A stretch of 64,000 bases of DNA from Pseudoalteromonas luteoviolacea H33-S (GTDB lineage: Bacteria > Pseudomonadota > Gammaproteobacteria > Enterobacterales > Alteromonadaceae): assembly GCF_001625695.1 (NCBI RefSeq), contig NZ_AUXY01000089.1:82202-146201 (forward strand). Reading direction: 5' to 3'. The stretch's first letter is position 1. Each line of letters begins with the position of its first letter. The notes beneath the pieces are model-generated. The model did no database searches and was not told where the DNA came from. It saw only the letters and a program-made list of their open reading frames with translations. Both the position numbers and the translations under genes were made by a program. Of the stretch, positions 27,138 through 35,940 are shown one piece after another.

Positions 27138-27344
27138 TTAGCTGTGTTTTTTGCGGCGAGTTTTCACTCGCCCAGTTTTTGGGAGCATTGTCACATACAG
27201 TAGTAATGCAACCCATGAGAAAAACAAGGTGCCTATCAACCAGCCGTTTTTCTCATGGCCTTTAGAGCGCTTACTACCAGCCACCATAGCAATTGGCGCT
27301 AAGTAAAGGCAAACCATCCCAACCATTAACATCAACTCGGTCAT
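27138..27344 (-). CDS. Small two-helix membrane protein coupled to the K+ channel gene
   Basis: 68 residues from MTELMLMVGMVCLYLAPIAM; a second hydrophobic helix WLIGTLFFSWVALLLYVTML and a very basic tail (KTGRVKTRRKKHS). I chose the ATG at 27344, which overlaps the channel stop codon (ATGA), over an upstream ATG at 27356. Its general form resembles short superinfection-immunity-like membrane proteins, but I would not assign that family. A role linked to the channel is inferred only from coupling. Confidence 0.6.
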   Translation of the reverse strand: MTELMLMVGMVCLYLAPIAMVAGSKRSKGHEKNGWLIGTLFFSWVALLLYVTMLPKTGRVKTRRKKHS

Positions 27345-28402
27345 AACTGCTCCCAAGCCACCTCTTTTTCTAACACTCGCTGCGGCGCAATATAGTGAAT
27401 AAAGTCACCACCTTTAAGGGCATAATTTAGCGGTGGATTTAAATCCATATCTTGACCACTTCGATCATGGGCAACCCCCAACAAAGTTGCATTGTGATGC
27501 TCTTTGAAAAACATAAACAACTGACCAAATTCACACGCATCCAGTGAGCTCGGAATTTGTAAACTAAATTGCGTGTCACCTCGCAACGTCGATAACAGCT
27601 CTTCCTGTATACGACTAGAGCCGGGATCTTGCATAGAGCGCACCAATATTTCAGCAGACATGGCCGTTGAACACTCGACATTCGCACAGTGTACGCGCAG
27701 TAATTGCGCTTTGGTTTCATCAATAAAATGGGCGCTGATATGTGCGGTCTCTTTCACCATTGGGCTAAGCTTTAACGCCGTTGTGAATGTATGGTCATCA
27801 TCTTTACCATCTACAATGATCTTATCGGCTTCCTGAATGGCGGTGCGAGATAACTCCGTATCATCTGTGAAGCTTGCTAAGCGCACAAAATCTACTTGAG
27901 GGTAACGTAATAATGGGTGCTCCATTTCCTCTTGTACGGCAAGAATGATCCGTCGCTCAATACGCTTATTATCTGCCAAGATAAATTCAATCATCTTTTC
28001 AGTTCTGGTTGAATGCCAACCAAAGATAATGATGTGGTCATGTAGATGTGAGAAATCTTTATCGCCCTTCATTGCTTTTTTCACCCATATTGTAATTTCT
28101 TGTCCAACTTTCCCTAATAAAACACCAAACAACGCTAAACCAAATGGGATCTGCACCAAGGTAACAACCCATCGCCCAAACTCAGACGCAGCGCTCAAGT
28201 CCCCATAGCCCACCGTAGAGGTAGTCACGACATAGTAATAAACGAATGTACTAAAAGGTAATAGCGCTTGCTCTTGTGCTAGCCATAACAATCCCCATGT
28301 CAATAACATATGGCTGACTGTTGCCAGCACTAAGACTTGCCAGCTCGCTCGGTTGATGTGGCTTTGGATTTGTAGCAGCATGCGCTTCATGACAATTGGC
28401 AT
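27341..28402 (-). CDS. Two-helix potassium channel with cytoplasmic TrkA-N-like domain
   Basis: 353 residues. Two membrane helices flank a pore loop with the potassium selectivity filter TTSTVGYGDLSAAS. The C-terminal cytoplasmic part (about 110-350) has DHIIIFGWHSTRTEKMIEF, a degenerate Rossmann-type RCK/TrkA-N start, and IIVDGKDDDHTFTTAL. Similar 2TM-RCK proteins (Kch/MthK type) gate K+ flux in response to ligands such as Ca2+ or nucleotides. It is followed by a coupled small membrane protein gene. Confidence 0.88.
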   Translation of the reverse strand: MPIVMKRMLLQIQSHINRASWQVLVLATVSHMLLTWGLLWLAQEQALLPFSTFVYYYVVTTSTVGYGDLSAASEFGRWVVTLVQIPFGLALFGVLLGKVGQEITIWVKKAMKGDKDFSHLHDHIIIFGWHSTRTEKMIEFILADNKRIERRIILAVQEEMEHPLLRYPQVDFVRLASFTDDTELSRTAIQEADKIIVDGKDDDHTFTTALKLSPMVKETAHISAHFIDETKAQLLRVHCANVECSTAMSAEILVRSMQDPGSSRIQEELLSTLRGDTQFSLQIPSSLDACEFGQLFMFFKEHHNATLLGVAHDRSGQDMDLNPPLNYALKGGDFIHYIAPQRVLEKEVAWEQL

Positions 28403-28606
28403 CGGTTATCCTGATCCTATCTTTTTATCCCTGTATGACATCATCTATCAGTAAATAAACAAGTCAATGCTTTACAGGCAAAAAATTGATTTATCCTATA
28501 TTTTTCAGTAAATACGGCATTTGTACGTTGACTGAGGTAAAGAACTCGTAATTTTTACTGTTATATGTGTATACTTTGAAAAGCAGCAAGATGATGAGGT
28601 GAAAGT

Positions 28607-29548
28607 ATGGCGGGTGTGTTAGCTTCAGTTGATCAACGCACACAGTTGGTAGGTGAAAACCGGCTTGAATTATTGCTATTTCATTTACACAGTCGACACC
28701 TGTTTGCACTGAATGTATTTAAAGTAAAAGAAGTCGTTAAGCTCCCTCATTTAAACAAGATGCCCAACGCCCACCCTAAGGTTGCAGGTGTCACCAATAT
28801 ACGTGGAGAATCCATCCCCGTTATCGACTTACGACAAGCGATTTGCATGCCGCCTACTGAATATGACGATGACAGTAATCTTGTTATCACCGAATATAAC
28901 CGTACCGTGCAAGCGTTTTTAGTCGGCAAAGTGGATCACATCGTCAATACCACTTGGTCAGACATTATGCCAACTCCGAAAACGGTCGGCCGAAATCATT
29001 ATTTGACGGCATTAACCAAGGTCCAGCGTGAAGGGGTCGAACACATTGTGGAAATTATCGATGTGGAAAAGGTGCTTGCTGAAATCATTGACTACGACAT
29101 CGAGATCCCTGAAGGCGTACTCGACCAGAGCATCTTAAATCAATTTAAAGGACGCAAAATTCTTCACGCAGATGATTCAGCCACTGCTCGCCGTCAAGTC
29201 TCTGATACTTTGGCGCAAATTGGCATAGAGATCATTCCGGCGACAGATGGCCAAGAAGCGCTTAATCTACTTAAGCACTGGGCAGATGAAGGCATTGACG
29301 TTAACAAAGAATTGATGGCGGTGATCACCGATGCTGAAATGCCGGTCATGGACGGCTATCGACTTACCTATGAAATACGCAATGACGAAAGACTCAAAGA
29401 TCTCTATGTCATACTCAATACGTCATTGAGCGGCAGTTTTAACCAAGCTATGGTGGAGAAAGTCGGGTGTAATGCATTTTTATCTAAGTTTCAGCCCGAC
29501 TTATTAGTCCAAGAAATGCAAAAACGTTTAAAGCAAATTCTAGGCTAA
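28607..29548 (+). CDS. cheV: Chemotaxis coupling protein CheV
   Basis: 313 residues: a CheW domain (about 15-165; LFHLHSRHLFALNVFKVKEV, GVTNIRGESIPVIDLRQAI) fused to a receiver domain (about 178-310; KILHADDSATARRQV, phosphoacceptor in VITDAEMPVMDGYRL, conserved Lys in AFLSKFQP). CheV links receptors to CheA and is tuned by phosphorylation. The ribosome site GAGGTGAAAG is strong. No other che genes are adjacent. Confidence 0.95.
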   Translation: MAGVLASVDQRTQLVGENRLELLLFHLHSRHLFALNVFKVKEVVKLPHLNKMPNAHPKVAGVTNIRGESIPVIDLRQAICMPPTEYDDDSNLVITEYNRTVQAFLVGKVDHIVNTTWSDIMPTPKTVGRNHYLTALTKVQREGVEHIVEIIDVEKVLAEIIDYDIEIPEGVLDQSILNQFKGRKILHADDSATARRQVSDTLAQIGIEIIPATDGQEALNLLKHWADEGIDVNKELMAVITDAEMPVMDGYRLTYEIRNDERLKDLYVILNTSLSGSFNQAMVEKVGCNAFLSKFQPDLLVQEMQKRLKQILG

Positions 29549-29551
29549 AAA

Positions 29552-29567
29552 CTGTATAAAAAGACAG
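29552..29567. promoter_or_regulatory. Predicted LexA (SOS) box upstream of uvrD
   Basis: CTGTATAAAAAGACAG fits the gammaproteobacterial LexA consensus CTGT-N8-ACAG exactly in its conserved ends. It lies about 130 bases before uvrD, which is SOS-inducible in E. coli. Confidence 0.65.
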
Positions 29568-29697
29568 TGTAGTGAGAATTAAATATAACTAATTTTCAAT
29601 TGGTTAAGGTTTAAGTCATTGAAATATTCGCTGAAAACTGGGCTTTAAATGCGACGCTAGGTATACTTTGCCCTCACTTTTCGAAATAGGCGCAAAG

Positions 29698-31863
29698 ATG
29701 GACGTATCTGAATTACTTGAAGGCTTGAATGACAAGCAGCGTGAAGCGGTTGCTGCACCGCTCAGCAATATGCTGATTCTGGCTGGCGCAGGCTCTGGTA
29801 AAACACGAGTGCTGGTGCACCGTATCGCTTGGTTAATGCAGGTAGAGCACGCCTCTCCTTACAGCATCTTTGCTGTAACCTTTACCAATAAAGCCGCCAA
29901 AGAAATGCGTACTCGTGTTGAAGAAACACTGCAAAGTCCAGTTGGTGGAATGTGGATTGGCACCTTCCACGGCTTATCACATCGTATTCTGCGCGCCCAT
30001 CACAGAGAAGCGAACTTACCTGAGTCATTCCAAATCCTAGATTCAGACGATCAGCAGCGCATGATAAGACGTCTACTCAAAGCAATGAATATTGATGAGA
30101 AAAAATGGCCTGCCAAGCAACTTAGCTGGTATATCAGTGCCCGAAAAGATGAAGGATTACGTCCCAAAGACATTCAAGCCTATGACGCCAGTGAGCAACT
30201 CATGCTGAACGTTTACACAGCCTATCAAGATGCCTGTGATAGAGCTGGTTTGGTCGATTTTGCGGAAATCCTGCTGCGTTGCTACGAATTGCTGCAGCAG
30301 CAACCGACACTGCTGCGCCACTATCAACAACGCTTCAAGCATATGTTGGTAGACGAATTCCAAGATACCAACAGCATTCAATATCAATGGCTGAGCCTAA
30401 TCGCCGGTGGCGACAACAACATAATGATCGTCGGTGATGATGACCAGAGCATCTACGGCTGGCGTGGTGCGAAAATTGAAAACATCAAACGCTTCTTAAA
30501 AGACTTTGATGCCGATACCATCCGACTCGAGCAAAACTACCGCTCGACAGGCACCATTTTGAAAGCCTCCAATGCCCTCATTCAAAATAACTCAGAACGA
30601 ATGGGGAAAAGCCTTTGGACAGATGGTACACAAGGGGAGCCAATCTCCATTTATGCCGCCTTCAATGAATTAGATGAAGCGCGCTTTACCGTAGGCAAAA
30701 TTAAATCTTGGCTACAAGATGGCAATGCACTGACAGACTGCGCCATCTTGTACAGAAACAATGCGCAATCTCGTGTACTGGAAGAAGCCCTTTTACAAGA
30801 AGGCCTAAAGTATCGCATTTACGGCGGGATGCGCTTCTTCGAGCGTCAAGAGATCAAAGATGCGCTCTCTTACTTGCGTCTGATCAGCAATCGTAACGAT
30901 GATGCCGCGTTTGAGCGTGTGATCAATACACCGACTCGCGGTATTGGCGACAAAACGCTGAGCCATATTCGTGACTGTGCACGCAATGAATCTCTACCAC
31001 TATGGTATGCAGCCAAAGCTGTCATCGAACAGCAACATTTGGCAGGGCGCGCAGCCACAGCGGTCACACGCTTTATTGAATTAATTGAACAGCTGGATGA
31101 AAAGCTGGTTGAACTCGAACTGGCTGAACAAGCCAAAACCACCATCGAACACTCAGGCTTATTAGCCATGTATCAAGCTGAAAAAGGTGAAAAAGGCCGT
31201 GCCCGAGTAGAGAACTTAGAAGAATTGATCAATGCGTGTGGCCAATTTGAGCTGCCAGTAGAAGAAGAGTTTAGCTCGCCACTGCAAGGCTTCTTAGCCT
31301 ATACCTCACTCGAGTCTGGTGAAGGTCAAGCTGATGAGCACGAAGATGCAGTGCAAATGATGACGCTGCACTCGGCCAAAGGTCTAGAGTTTCCACTGGT
31401 CTTTATGGTGGGTGTAGAAGAAGGCATGTTCCCATCACAGCAAAGCCATGAAGAGTCTGGGCGCTTAGAAGAAGAACGCAGACTGTGTTATGTCGGTATG
31501 ACTCGCGCAATGCAAAAGCTGTATATCAGTCATGCTGAAAGTCGTCGTTTGTATGGCCAAGAGAAATACCATAGCCCATCTCGATTTTTGCGTGAACTAC
31601 CTGAAGACTGTACTGAAGAGATCCGCATTAAAACTCAAGTATCTAGACCGGCTACCACTAATCGCTTCAGCGCATCGGTCAGCCATGCTGCATTTGAAGA
31701 CAGTGACTTCAACCTTGGGCAACGTGTGCTACACGCAAAATTTGGTGCCGGTACCGTACTCAATTACGAAGGCGTTGGTGCGCAATCTCGTATCCAGGTC
31801 AATTTTGACGACGTCGGTACTAAGTGGCTGGTCACAGCTTATGCAAGACTGCAAGCCATTTAA
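29698..31863 (+). CDS. uvrD: DNA helicase II (UvrD)
   Basis: Superfamily 1A 3'-5' helicase for mismatch and nucleotide excision repair. From the ATG at 29698 it has 721 residues (E. coli 720) and begins MDVSELLEGLNDKQREAVAA. Motifs: LAGAGSGKTRVL (Walker A), FAVTFTNKAAKEMRTR (Ia), LVDEFQDTNSIQY (II), VGDDDQSIYGWRGA (III), LEQNYRSTG (IV), MTLHSAKGLEFPLVF (V) and EERRLCYVGMTRAM (VI). An in-frame TTG at 29668 is less likely. tmcA begins inside its last codons. Confidence 0.97.
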   Translation: MDVSELLEGLNDKQREAVAAPLSNMLILAGAGSGKTRVLVHRIAWLMQVEHASPYSIFAVTFTNKAAKEMRTRVEETLQSPVGGMWIGTFHGLSHRILRAHHREANLPESFQILDSDDQQRMIRRLLKAMNIDEKKWPAKQLSWYISARKDEGLRPKDIQAYDASEQLMLNVYTAYQDACDRAGLVDFAEILLRCYELLQQQPTLLRHYQQRFKHMLVDEFQDTNSIQYQWLSLIAGGDNNIMIVGDDDQSIYGWRGAKIENIKRFLKDFDADTIRLEQNYRSTGTILKASNALIQNNSERMGKSLWTDGTQGEPISIYAAFNELDEARFTVGKIKSWLQDGNALTDCAILYRNNAQSRVLEEALLQEGLKYRIYGGMRFFERQEIKDALSYLRLISNRNDDAAFERVINTPTRGIGDKTLSHIRDCARNESLPLWYAAKAVIEQQHLAGRAATAVTRFIELIEQLDEKLVELELAEQAKTTIEHSGLLAMYQAEKGEKGRARVENLEELINACGQFELPVEEEFSSPLQGFLAYTSLESGEGQADEHEDAVQMMTLHSAKGLEFPLVFMVGVEEGMFPSQQSHEESGRLEEERRLCYVGMTRAMQKLYISHAESRRLYGQEKYHSPSRFLRELPEDCTEEIRIKTQVSRPATTNRFSASVSHAAFEDSDFNLGQRVLHAKFGAGTVLNYEGVGAQSRIQVNFDDVGTKWLVTAYARLQAI

Positions 31864-33919
31864 TCTCGACTCATTACTCCTTGCGTTGCAAAACGCAAGA
31901 CACCGCCAACTGCTGCTACTTTGTGGCAGCAGAAGCTGGGGGCAAGCGTACTTTCAACGCCTTGCCCACTCTACTGAGCAGCTTATTCTGAGTGATGATA
32001 GCACCTTGGGCAAGGCTGTTTGGCCACAGCACCTGCACCAAATTTTAGGTCAGGAGTTCGATTTTGTCCTGTATGATGGCTACAGCGGCATAGTCCCCAA
32101 TAAGCTCGCAGCATGCACTGGCACAGTCAGATCCGGAGGGCTGCTAGTACTGTTGCTGCCAGAATTATCAAATCTGGTATCCTGGTGTGATCCAGCGCTG
32201 ACACGCTGGCTCTCTGAAGGCGAACAGGCCACACTAAGCCCCTTTTTAAAACGCTTTGCACACCAAGTCCAACAACAAAACTGCTGGATAATTAATGAAT
32301 CAGGCGAGGCAAATCTTCCCGCCCAATACTGCGCAGAGAAATCCACTTTAGACCTACAATCTCAAGCACATCTAGTCGCACTCATCACCGCACATTTTCA
32401 ACGCGAATCCAATACGCCAATATTACTCAGTGCGGACAGAGGACGCGGCAAGTCAGCAACACTCGGGTTAATTGCTGCCGCCTTTGCTGACAAACAGGTT
32501 ATCTTATGCGCACAGCAGCGCCGAGCAGTACAAAATGGCTTTAAACACTATGCGCAGGCCCTTCACCTTGATGAGCCCAAGGTCAATCAAAACCACTGTC
32601 AGACATTATCATACATGCCCCCTGATATTGTGATTGCAACCAAGCCACAGTGCGACATCTTACTCATCGATGAGGCTGCTGCGATACCGGTACCAATTTT
32701 AAAACAGTTACTCGATTTATATCCCAATACTGTATTTGCCAGTACCTTAGTGGGTTATGAAGGCAATGGCCGCGGCTATACACTGCGTTTTAAAGCGCAT
32801 CTCGAAGCCGAGCATCCACACTTTTTAGACTTGCACCTCCAAGAGCCTATTCGCTATGGCGCAGGCGATCCATTAGAGCAGCATATGCGCCAACTACTGG
32901 CACTCGATAGTCAATATTCAGCGATAGAACCTGCGCAGAGCACACTTGAATACAGCGAAGTGAGTCGCGATACCCTTATCCACAATGAAGCCTTGTTGCA
33001 GCAAATCTTTGCATTACTAGTTTTGGCGCACTACCAAACGTCAGTCAATGACTTGAGACAGCTATTGGATAGCCCCAGCAACCGACTGTTTGTCGTCAGC
33101 CAACATCACCAGCCCGTCGCAGTGTGTTTAGTTGGTTTAGAGGGTAACTTAACATCAGAGCTTGCCAGTAAAATTGCACTCGGTGAGCGTCGACCAGCCG
33201 GACATTTAATGGCGCAACAGCTGACCCAGCTCTTAGGCAACACCCAATTTTGCACCGCACAAGGCGCACGCATCGTGCGTATTGCGGTGGCTCCATCACA
33301 CCAAAAATTGGGCATTGGCAGCAAGCTAATTCGCTTTGTCATGGCACAGTTAAACAGCCAAGTGAGTTATTTTGGCAGCAGCTTTGGCGCGCAGTCTCAG
33401 CTTCTCAATTTCTGGCAACAGCTGGGCTTTAAACCTATGAAGTTAGGTTTTAAGCAAGATAAAGCCAGTGGCGAGTTTGCAGTACTGGTTGTACATGATA
33501 ATAGCAAAATTGCGCTCAGCGCAGAGCAAGACGCTTTTACGGAACAGCTTTTCTTTGCACTGAGCAATCTATACGCTAAGTTACCATGGACGCTTGTTCG
33601 CAGCTTACTAAGCACACTTCCCGACAGAGGGCTGCCTGAACAGCTATTTAAGCAAGTGGCTTACTTGGCCAGTAAAACGGCCACAGAGCAACAAATTGCA
33701 CCAGCAATACAGCAAGTTATAAAAACACAGCCCAGCATCATAAATTCGCTTTCAAGGATTGCTCAACAACAGGTAATTCAACTATTATTACAACGACATC
33801 AGCCAAAAGAATTAGCCAAAGCACTTAAATTAGAGTCTAAAAAACAATTACAGCTGGCCTATCAGTCACTGTTATCGGAAGTTTATGCTGAAATTACTCG
33901 TAAAAACGGCACTTATTAG
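31841..33919 (+). CDS. tmcA: tRNA(Met) cytidine acetyltransferase TmcA
   Basis: Forms N4-acetylcytidine at the wobble position of elongator tRNA-Met using acetyl-CoA and ATP. About 692 residues: N-terminal domain (DUF1726-like), RecD-like helicase domain with Walker A SADRGRGKSATLG and Walker B DILLIDEAAAIPVPIL, GNAT acetyltransferase domain (IVRIAVAPSHQKLGIGSKLI) and a C-terminal tRNA-binding tail. The frame is open further upstream inside uvrD; the ATG at 31841 overlaps the uvrD end by 23 bases and fits the family length (E. coli 671). A slightly later non-ATG start is possible. Confidence 0.9.
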   Translation: MQDCKPFNLDSLLLALQNARHRQLLLLCGSRSWGQAYFQRLAHSTEQLILSDDSTLGKAVWPQHLHQILGQEFDFVLYDGYSGIVPNKLAACTGTVRSGGLLVLLLPELSNLVSWCDPALTRWLSEGEQATLSPFLKRFAHQVQQQNCWIINESGEANLPAQYCAEKSTLDLQSQAHLVALITAHFQRESNTPILLSADRGRGKSATLGLIAAAFADKQVILCAQQRRAVQNGFKHYAQALHLDEPKVNQNHCQTLSYMPPDIVIATKPQCDILLIDEAAAIPVPILKQLLDLYPNTVFASTLVGYEGNGRGYTLRFKAHLEAEHPHFLDLHLQEPIRYGAGDPLEQHMRQLLALDSQYSAIEPAQSTLEYSEVSRDTLIHNEALLQQIFALLVLAHYQTSVNDLRQLLDSPSNRLFVVSQHHQPVAVCLVGLEGNLTSELASKIALGERRPAGHLMAQQLTQLLGNTQFCTAQGARIVRIAVAPSHQKLGIGSKLIRFVMAQLNSQVSYFGSSFGAQSQLLNFWQQLGFKPMKLGFKQDKASGEFAVLVVHDNSKIALSAEQDAFTEQLFFALSNLYAKLPWTLVRSLLSTLPDRGLPEQLFKQVAYLASKTATEQQIAPAIQQVIKTQPSIINSLSRIAQQQVIQLLLQRHQPKELAKALKLESKKQLQLAYQSLLSEVYAEITRKNGTY

Positions 33920-34991
33920 CACGTTATTCATTGTATCCGCGCAGATTGCGGCACAGCCCAAAGCACACATTAAATTAGGCATGAGCGTCGCATTGAGCGG
34001 ACCTGCCAGTCATATTGGCCAGCAACTTAAGCAAGGTCATGAGCTCTACTTTAATTATGCCAATCAACAATCCGATATTGAACACCCCCATATTCAACTC
34101 ATTGCACTCGACGATGGCTATGAGCCGAGCCGCGCTGTTGATAATACGCAGTACCTTATCAGGCATCAGCGCATTGATGCCCTGATCGGCAACATGGGGA
34201 CGCCCACCACACATGCAATCAAAGAGATTTTAAAACGCCACCAGCTGCCATTATTAATGCCCTACACTGGCGCCGAATTCTTATATCAAAGCCCGGGGTT
34301 CCCTATTTTTAAACTCCGAGCAAGCTATTTAGATGAAGCCCAAGAGCAAGTTCGCTATCTTGTCGATGAGCTTGGGCACACAAAAATTGCGTTGTTTATT
34401 CAGGCAGATGAATTTGGCCTCACATTAGAAAAAAGTCACCGCCAAGCGCTTAAAGACAAAGGCATTGAACCTGTTGTCATCGCGCGTTTTCGTCGCAATA
34501 CCAATGATGTCGCAAAAGCGCTGACACAGATATTAACCACACAAGCAACAGCCATTGCCATGATTGGCACCTACGAGCCGCTTGCTGCGTTTATCAATCA
34601 AGCGCATAGAGGTGGTTTTAGAGGCACCTATACCAGCGTTTCGTTTGTATCATCTGCCTCTCTGTTTGCTGACATCACGGTGCCCGCCCATGTGATGGTG
34701 ACCGAAGTATTGCCCGACCCCAATACGTGCCATGGAGACATTTGCAACTTATTTCGCAACTTATCAAAAGCACACCAGCAAACCATGACTTACCAATCCT
34801 TTGAAGGGTTTGTAAATGCCTACTTATTTTCGAAATCGCTTCAGCACTGCGACTACACCAAACTATCAGCGTGTATCGCCACTGCGATGCCACATACGTT
34901 AAGCACAGATAAAGCGCTGCAATCGCTATTAAACCAGCAACAAAAAAGCACCTCACAGCGTCCGGTATTTAGGTCTTATTTAAAATATTGA
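33885..34991 (+). CDS. Periplasmic ligand-binding protein (branched-chain amino-acid receptor type)
   Basis: 368 residues with a signal peptide (about 1-23, ending AQIAAQ). It has a type I periplasmic-binding fold of the LivJ/receptor-ligand family: IKLGMSVALSGPASHIGQQL at the start, DDGYEPSRAVDNTQYLI, GNMGTPTTHAIKEIL and FIQADEFGLTLEKSHRQAL. No permease or ATPase genes are nearby. It overlaps tmcA by 35 bases and is followed 23 bases later by a CheW-type gene, so it may serve signalling rather than transport (inference). Confidence 0.82.
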   Translation: MLKLLVKTALISTLFIVSAQIAAQPKAHIKLGMSVALSGPASHIGQQLKQGHELYFNYANQQSDIEHPHIQLIALDDGYEPSRAVDNTQYLIRHQRIDALIGNMGTPTTHAIKEILKRHQLPLLMPYTGAEFLYQSPGFPIFKLRASYLDEAQEQVRYLVDELGHTKIALFIQADEFGLTLEKSHRQALKDKGIEPVVIARFRRNTNDVAKALTQILTTQATAIAMIGTYEPLAAFINQAHRGGFRGTYTSVSFVSSASLFADITVPAHVMVTEVLPDPNTCHGDICNLFRNLSKAHQQTMTYQSFEGFVNAYLFSKSLQHCDYTKLSACIATAMPHTLSTDKALQSLLNQQQKSTSQRPVFRSYLKY

Positions 34992-35014
34992 TCTATGCTT
35001 AGCTCAAGCAATTA

Positions 35015-35878
35015 ATGTTTGAGGCAAACATGGACCTGATCAATTTTCGAGTAGGAAAAAAAACAATATCGCTCAAAATTTTAGATATCTTATTGACCGA
35101 ACGCTATGAAGGAAACCTCACTTCATTGCCCAATGACAACCCGAGCTTTTTGGGGGTTAAAGATTACATGGGCACACCCACGCCCATCTTTGATTTAGGC
35201 CTTATCCTGAACAACCAATCTTCATATGACACCAACCAATCTTTGGTTGAACTGTTACAGCAAAGAGAGCAAGACCAGAAAGCGTGGCTCTCAGAGCTTG
35301 AGATCAGCGTGCATAATGACGTCCCGTTTACTCAAGCCAGAGATCCCAAGCAATCAGAATTTGGCAAATGGTTTTATAACTTCAAAACAGATAATGAAGA
35401 CTTAAAAGCAATTTTAGCGCGCTTTGAAGAGCCGCACACTCGCTTACATGCTATCGCCGATGAAATACTCGCCTTGTCCAGCAAGGCCCAAAAAGAGCAA
35501 GCAATCGCCTTACTAGAAAAAGAAAAGCTCACAACCTTTACTAAATTGATACGACTGTTTGAGTCTGCCAGAGATCAAATTATTCTTGATCACAAGCCGA
35601 TTATCGTCTTTACCACGGAAAATGGTCAGCAGCCTCACATAGGACTATTAGTGGATAAAGTGGAAGACAATATTCATTGTGATGAATCAGATATTAAACC
35701 ACTACACGAGATGACCAATGTCGGTTTTGATATTGACCCGCAAACCAAAAAAATGATGAAAGGGCTGATCAAGCAAGGTGATAATCACAGCTTGGTATTA
35801 GACCCAAGTGCGATTTTTAGGCCGGAGCACTTAAAAGATTATGCACCAATAGAAACGGAAGAATACGGGTTATTTTAG
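35015..35878 (+). CDS. CheW-like protein interrupted by a CZB-type domain
   Basis: 287 residues. CheW-like halves at about 1-70 (INFRVGKKTISLKILDILLT, FLGVKDYMGTPTPIFDL) and 185-275 (IGLLVDKVEDNI, SLVLDPSAIF) flank a helical insert at about 75-155 that follows the chemoreceptor zinc-binding (CZB) pattern: SEFGKW (114-119) and EEPHTRLH (138-145). The pattern HxxW...CxFGxW...HxxxH is matched except that the first His is Gln88 and the Cys is Ser114, so only His141 and His145 remain. Zinc binding is therefore doubtful. It may couple a receptor to CheA or act as a sensor. The ATG at 35030 is an alternative start. A strong terminator follows. Confidence 0.75.
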   Translation: MFEANMDLINFRVGKKTISLKILDILLTERYEGNLTSLPNDNPSFLGVKDYMGTPTPIFDLGLILNNQSSYDTNQSLVELLQQREQDQKAWLSELEISVHNDVPFTQARDPKQSEFGKWFYNFKTDNEDLKAILARFEEPHTRLHAIADEILALSSKAQKEQAIALLEKEKLTTFTKLIRLFESARDQIILDHKPIIVFTTENGQQPHIGLLVDKVEDNIHCDESDIKPLHEMTNVGFDIDPQTKKMMKGLIKQGDNHSLVLDPSAIFRPEHLKDYAPIETEEYGLF

Positions 35879-35893
35879 TAAAGTAACATAAAC

Positions 35894-35924
35894 AAAAACG
35901 CCGCGTAGTACGCGGCGTTTTTTA
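35894..35924. terminator. Bidirectional terminator between CheW-CZB gene and typA
   Basis: AAAAACGCCGCG (35894-35905), loop TAGTA, CGCGGCGTTTTT (35911-35922). A/T runs on both sides serve both convergent genes. Confidence 0.92.
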
Positions 35925-35940
35925 TATTCGAAATTAAGCT

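Noticed and set aside
29668..29697. TTG start for uvrD
   Set aside because: The ATG at 29698 gives MDVSELL, the family N-terminus, and the expected length.
31532..31840. Long upstream extension of tmcA inside uvrD
   Set aside because: Entirely within uvrD coding sequence in another frame and without TmcA-like residues.
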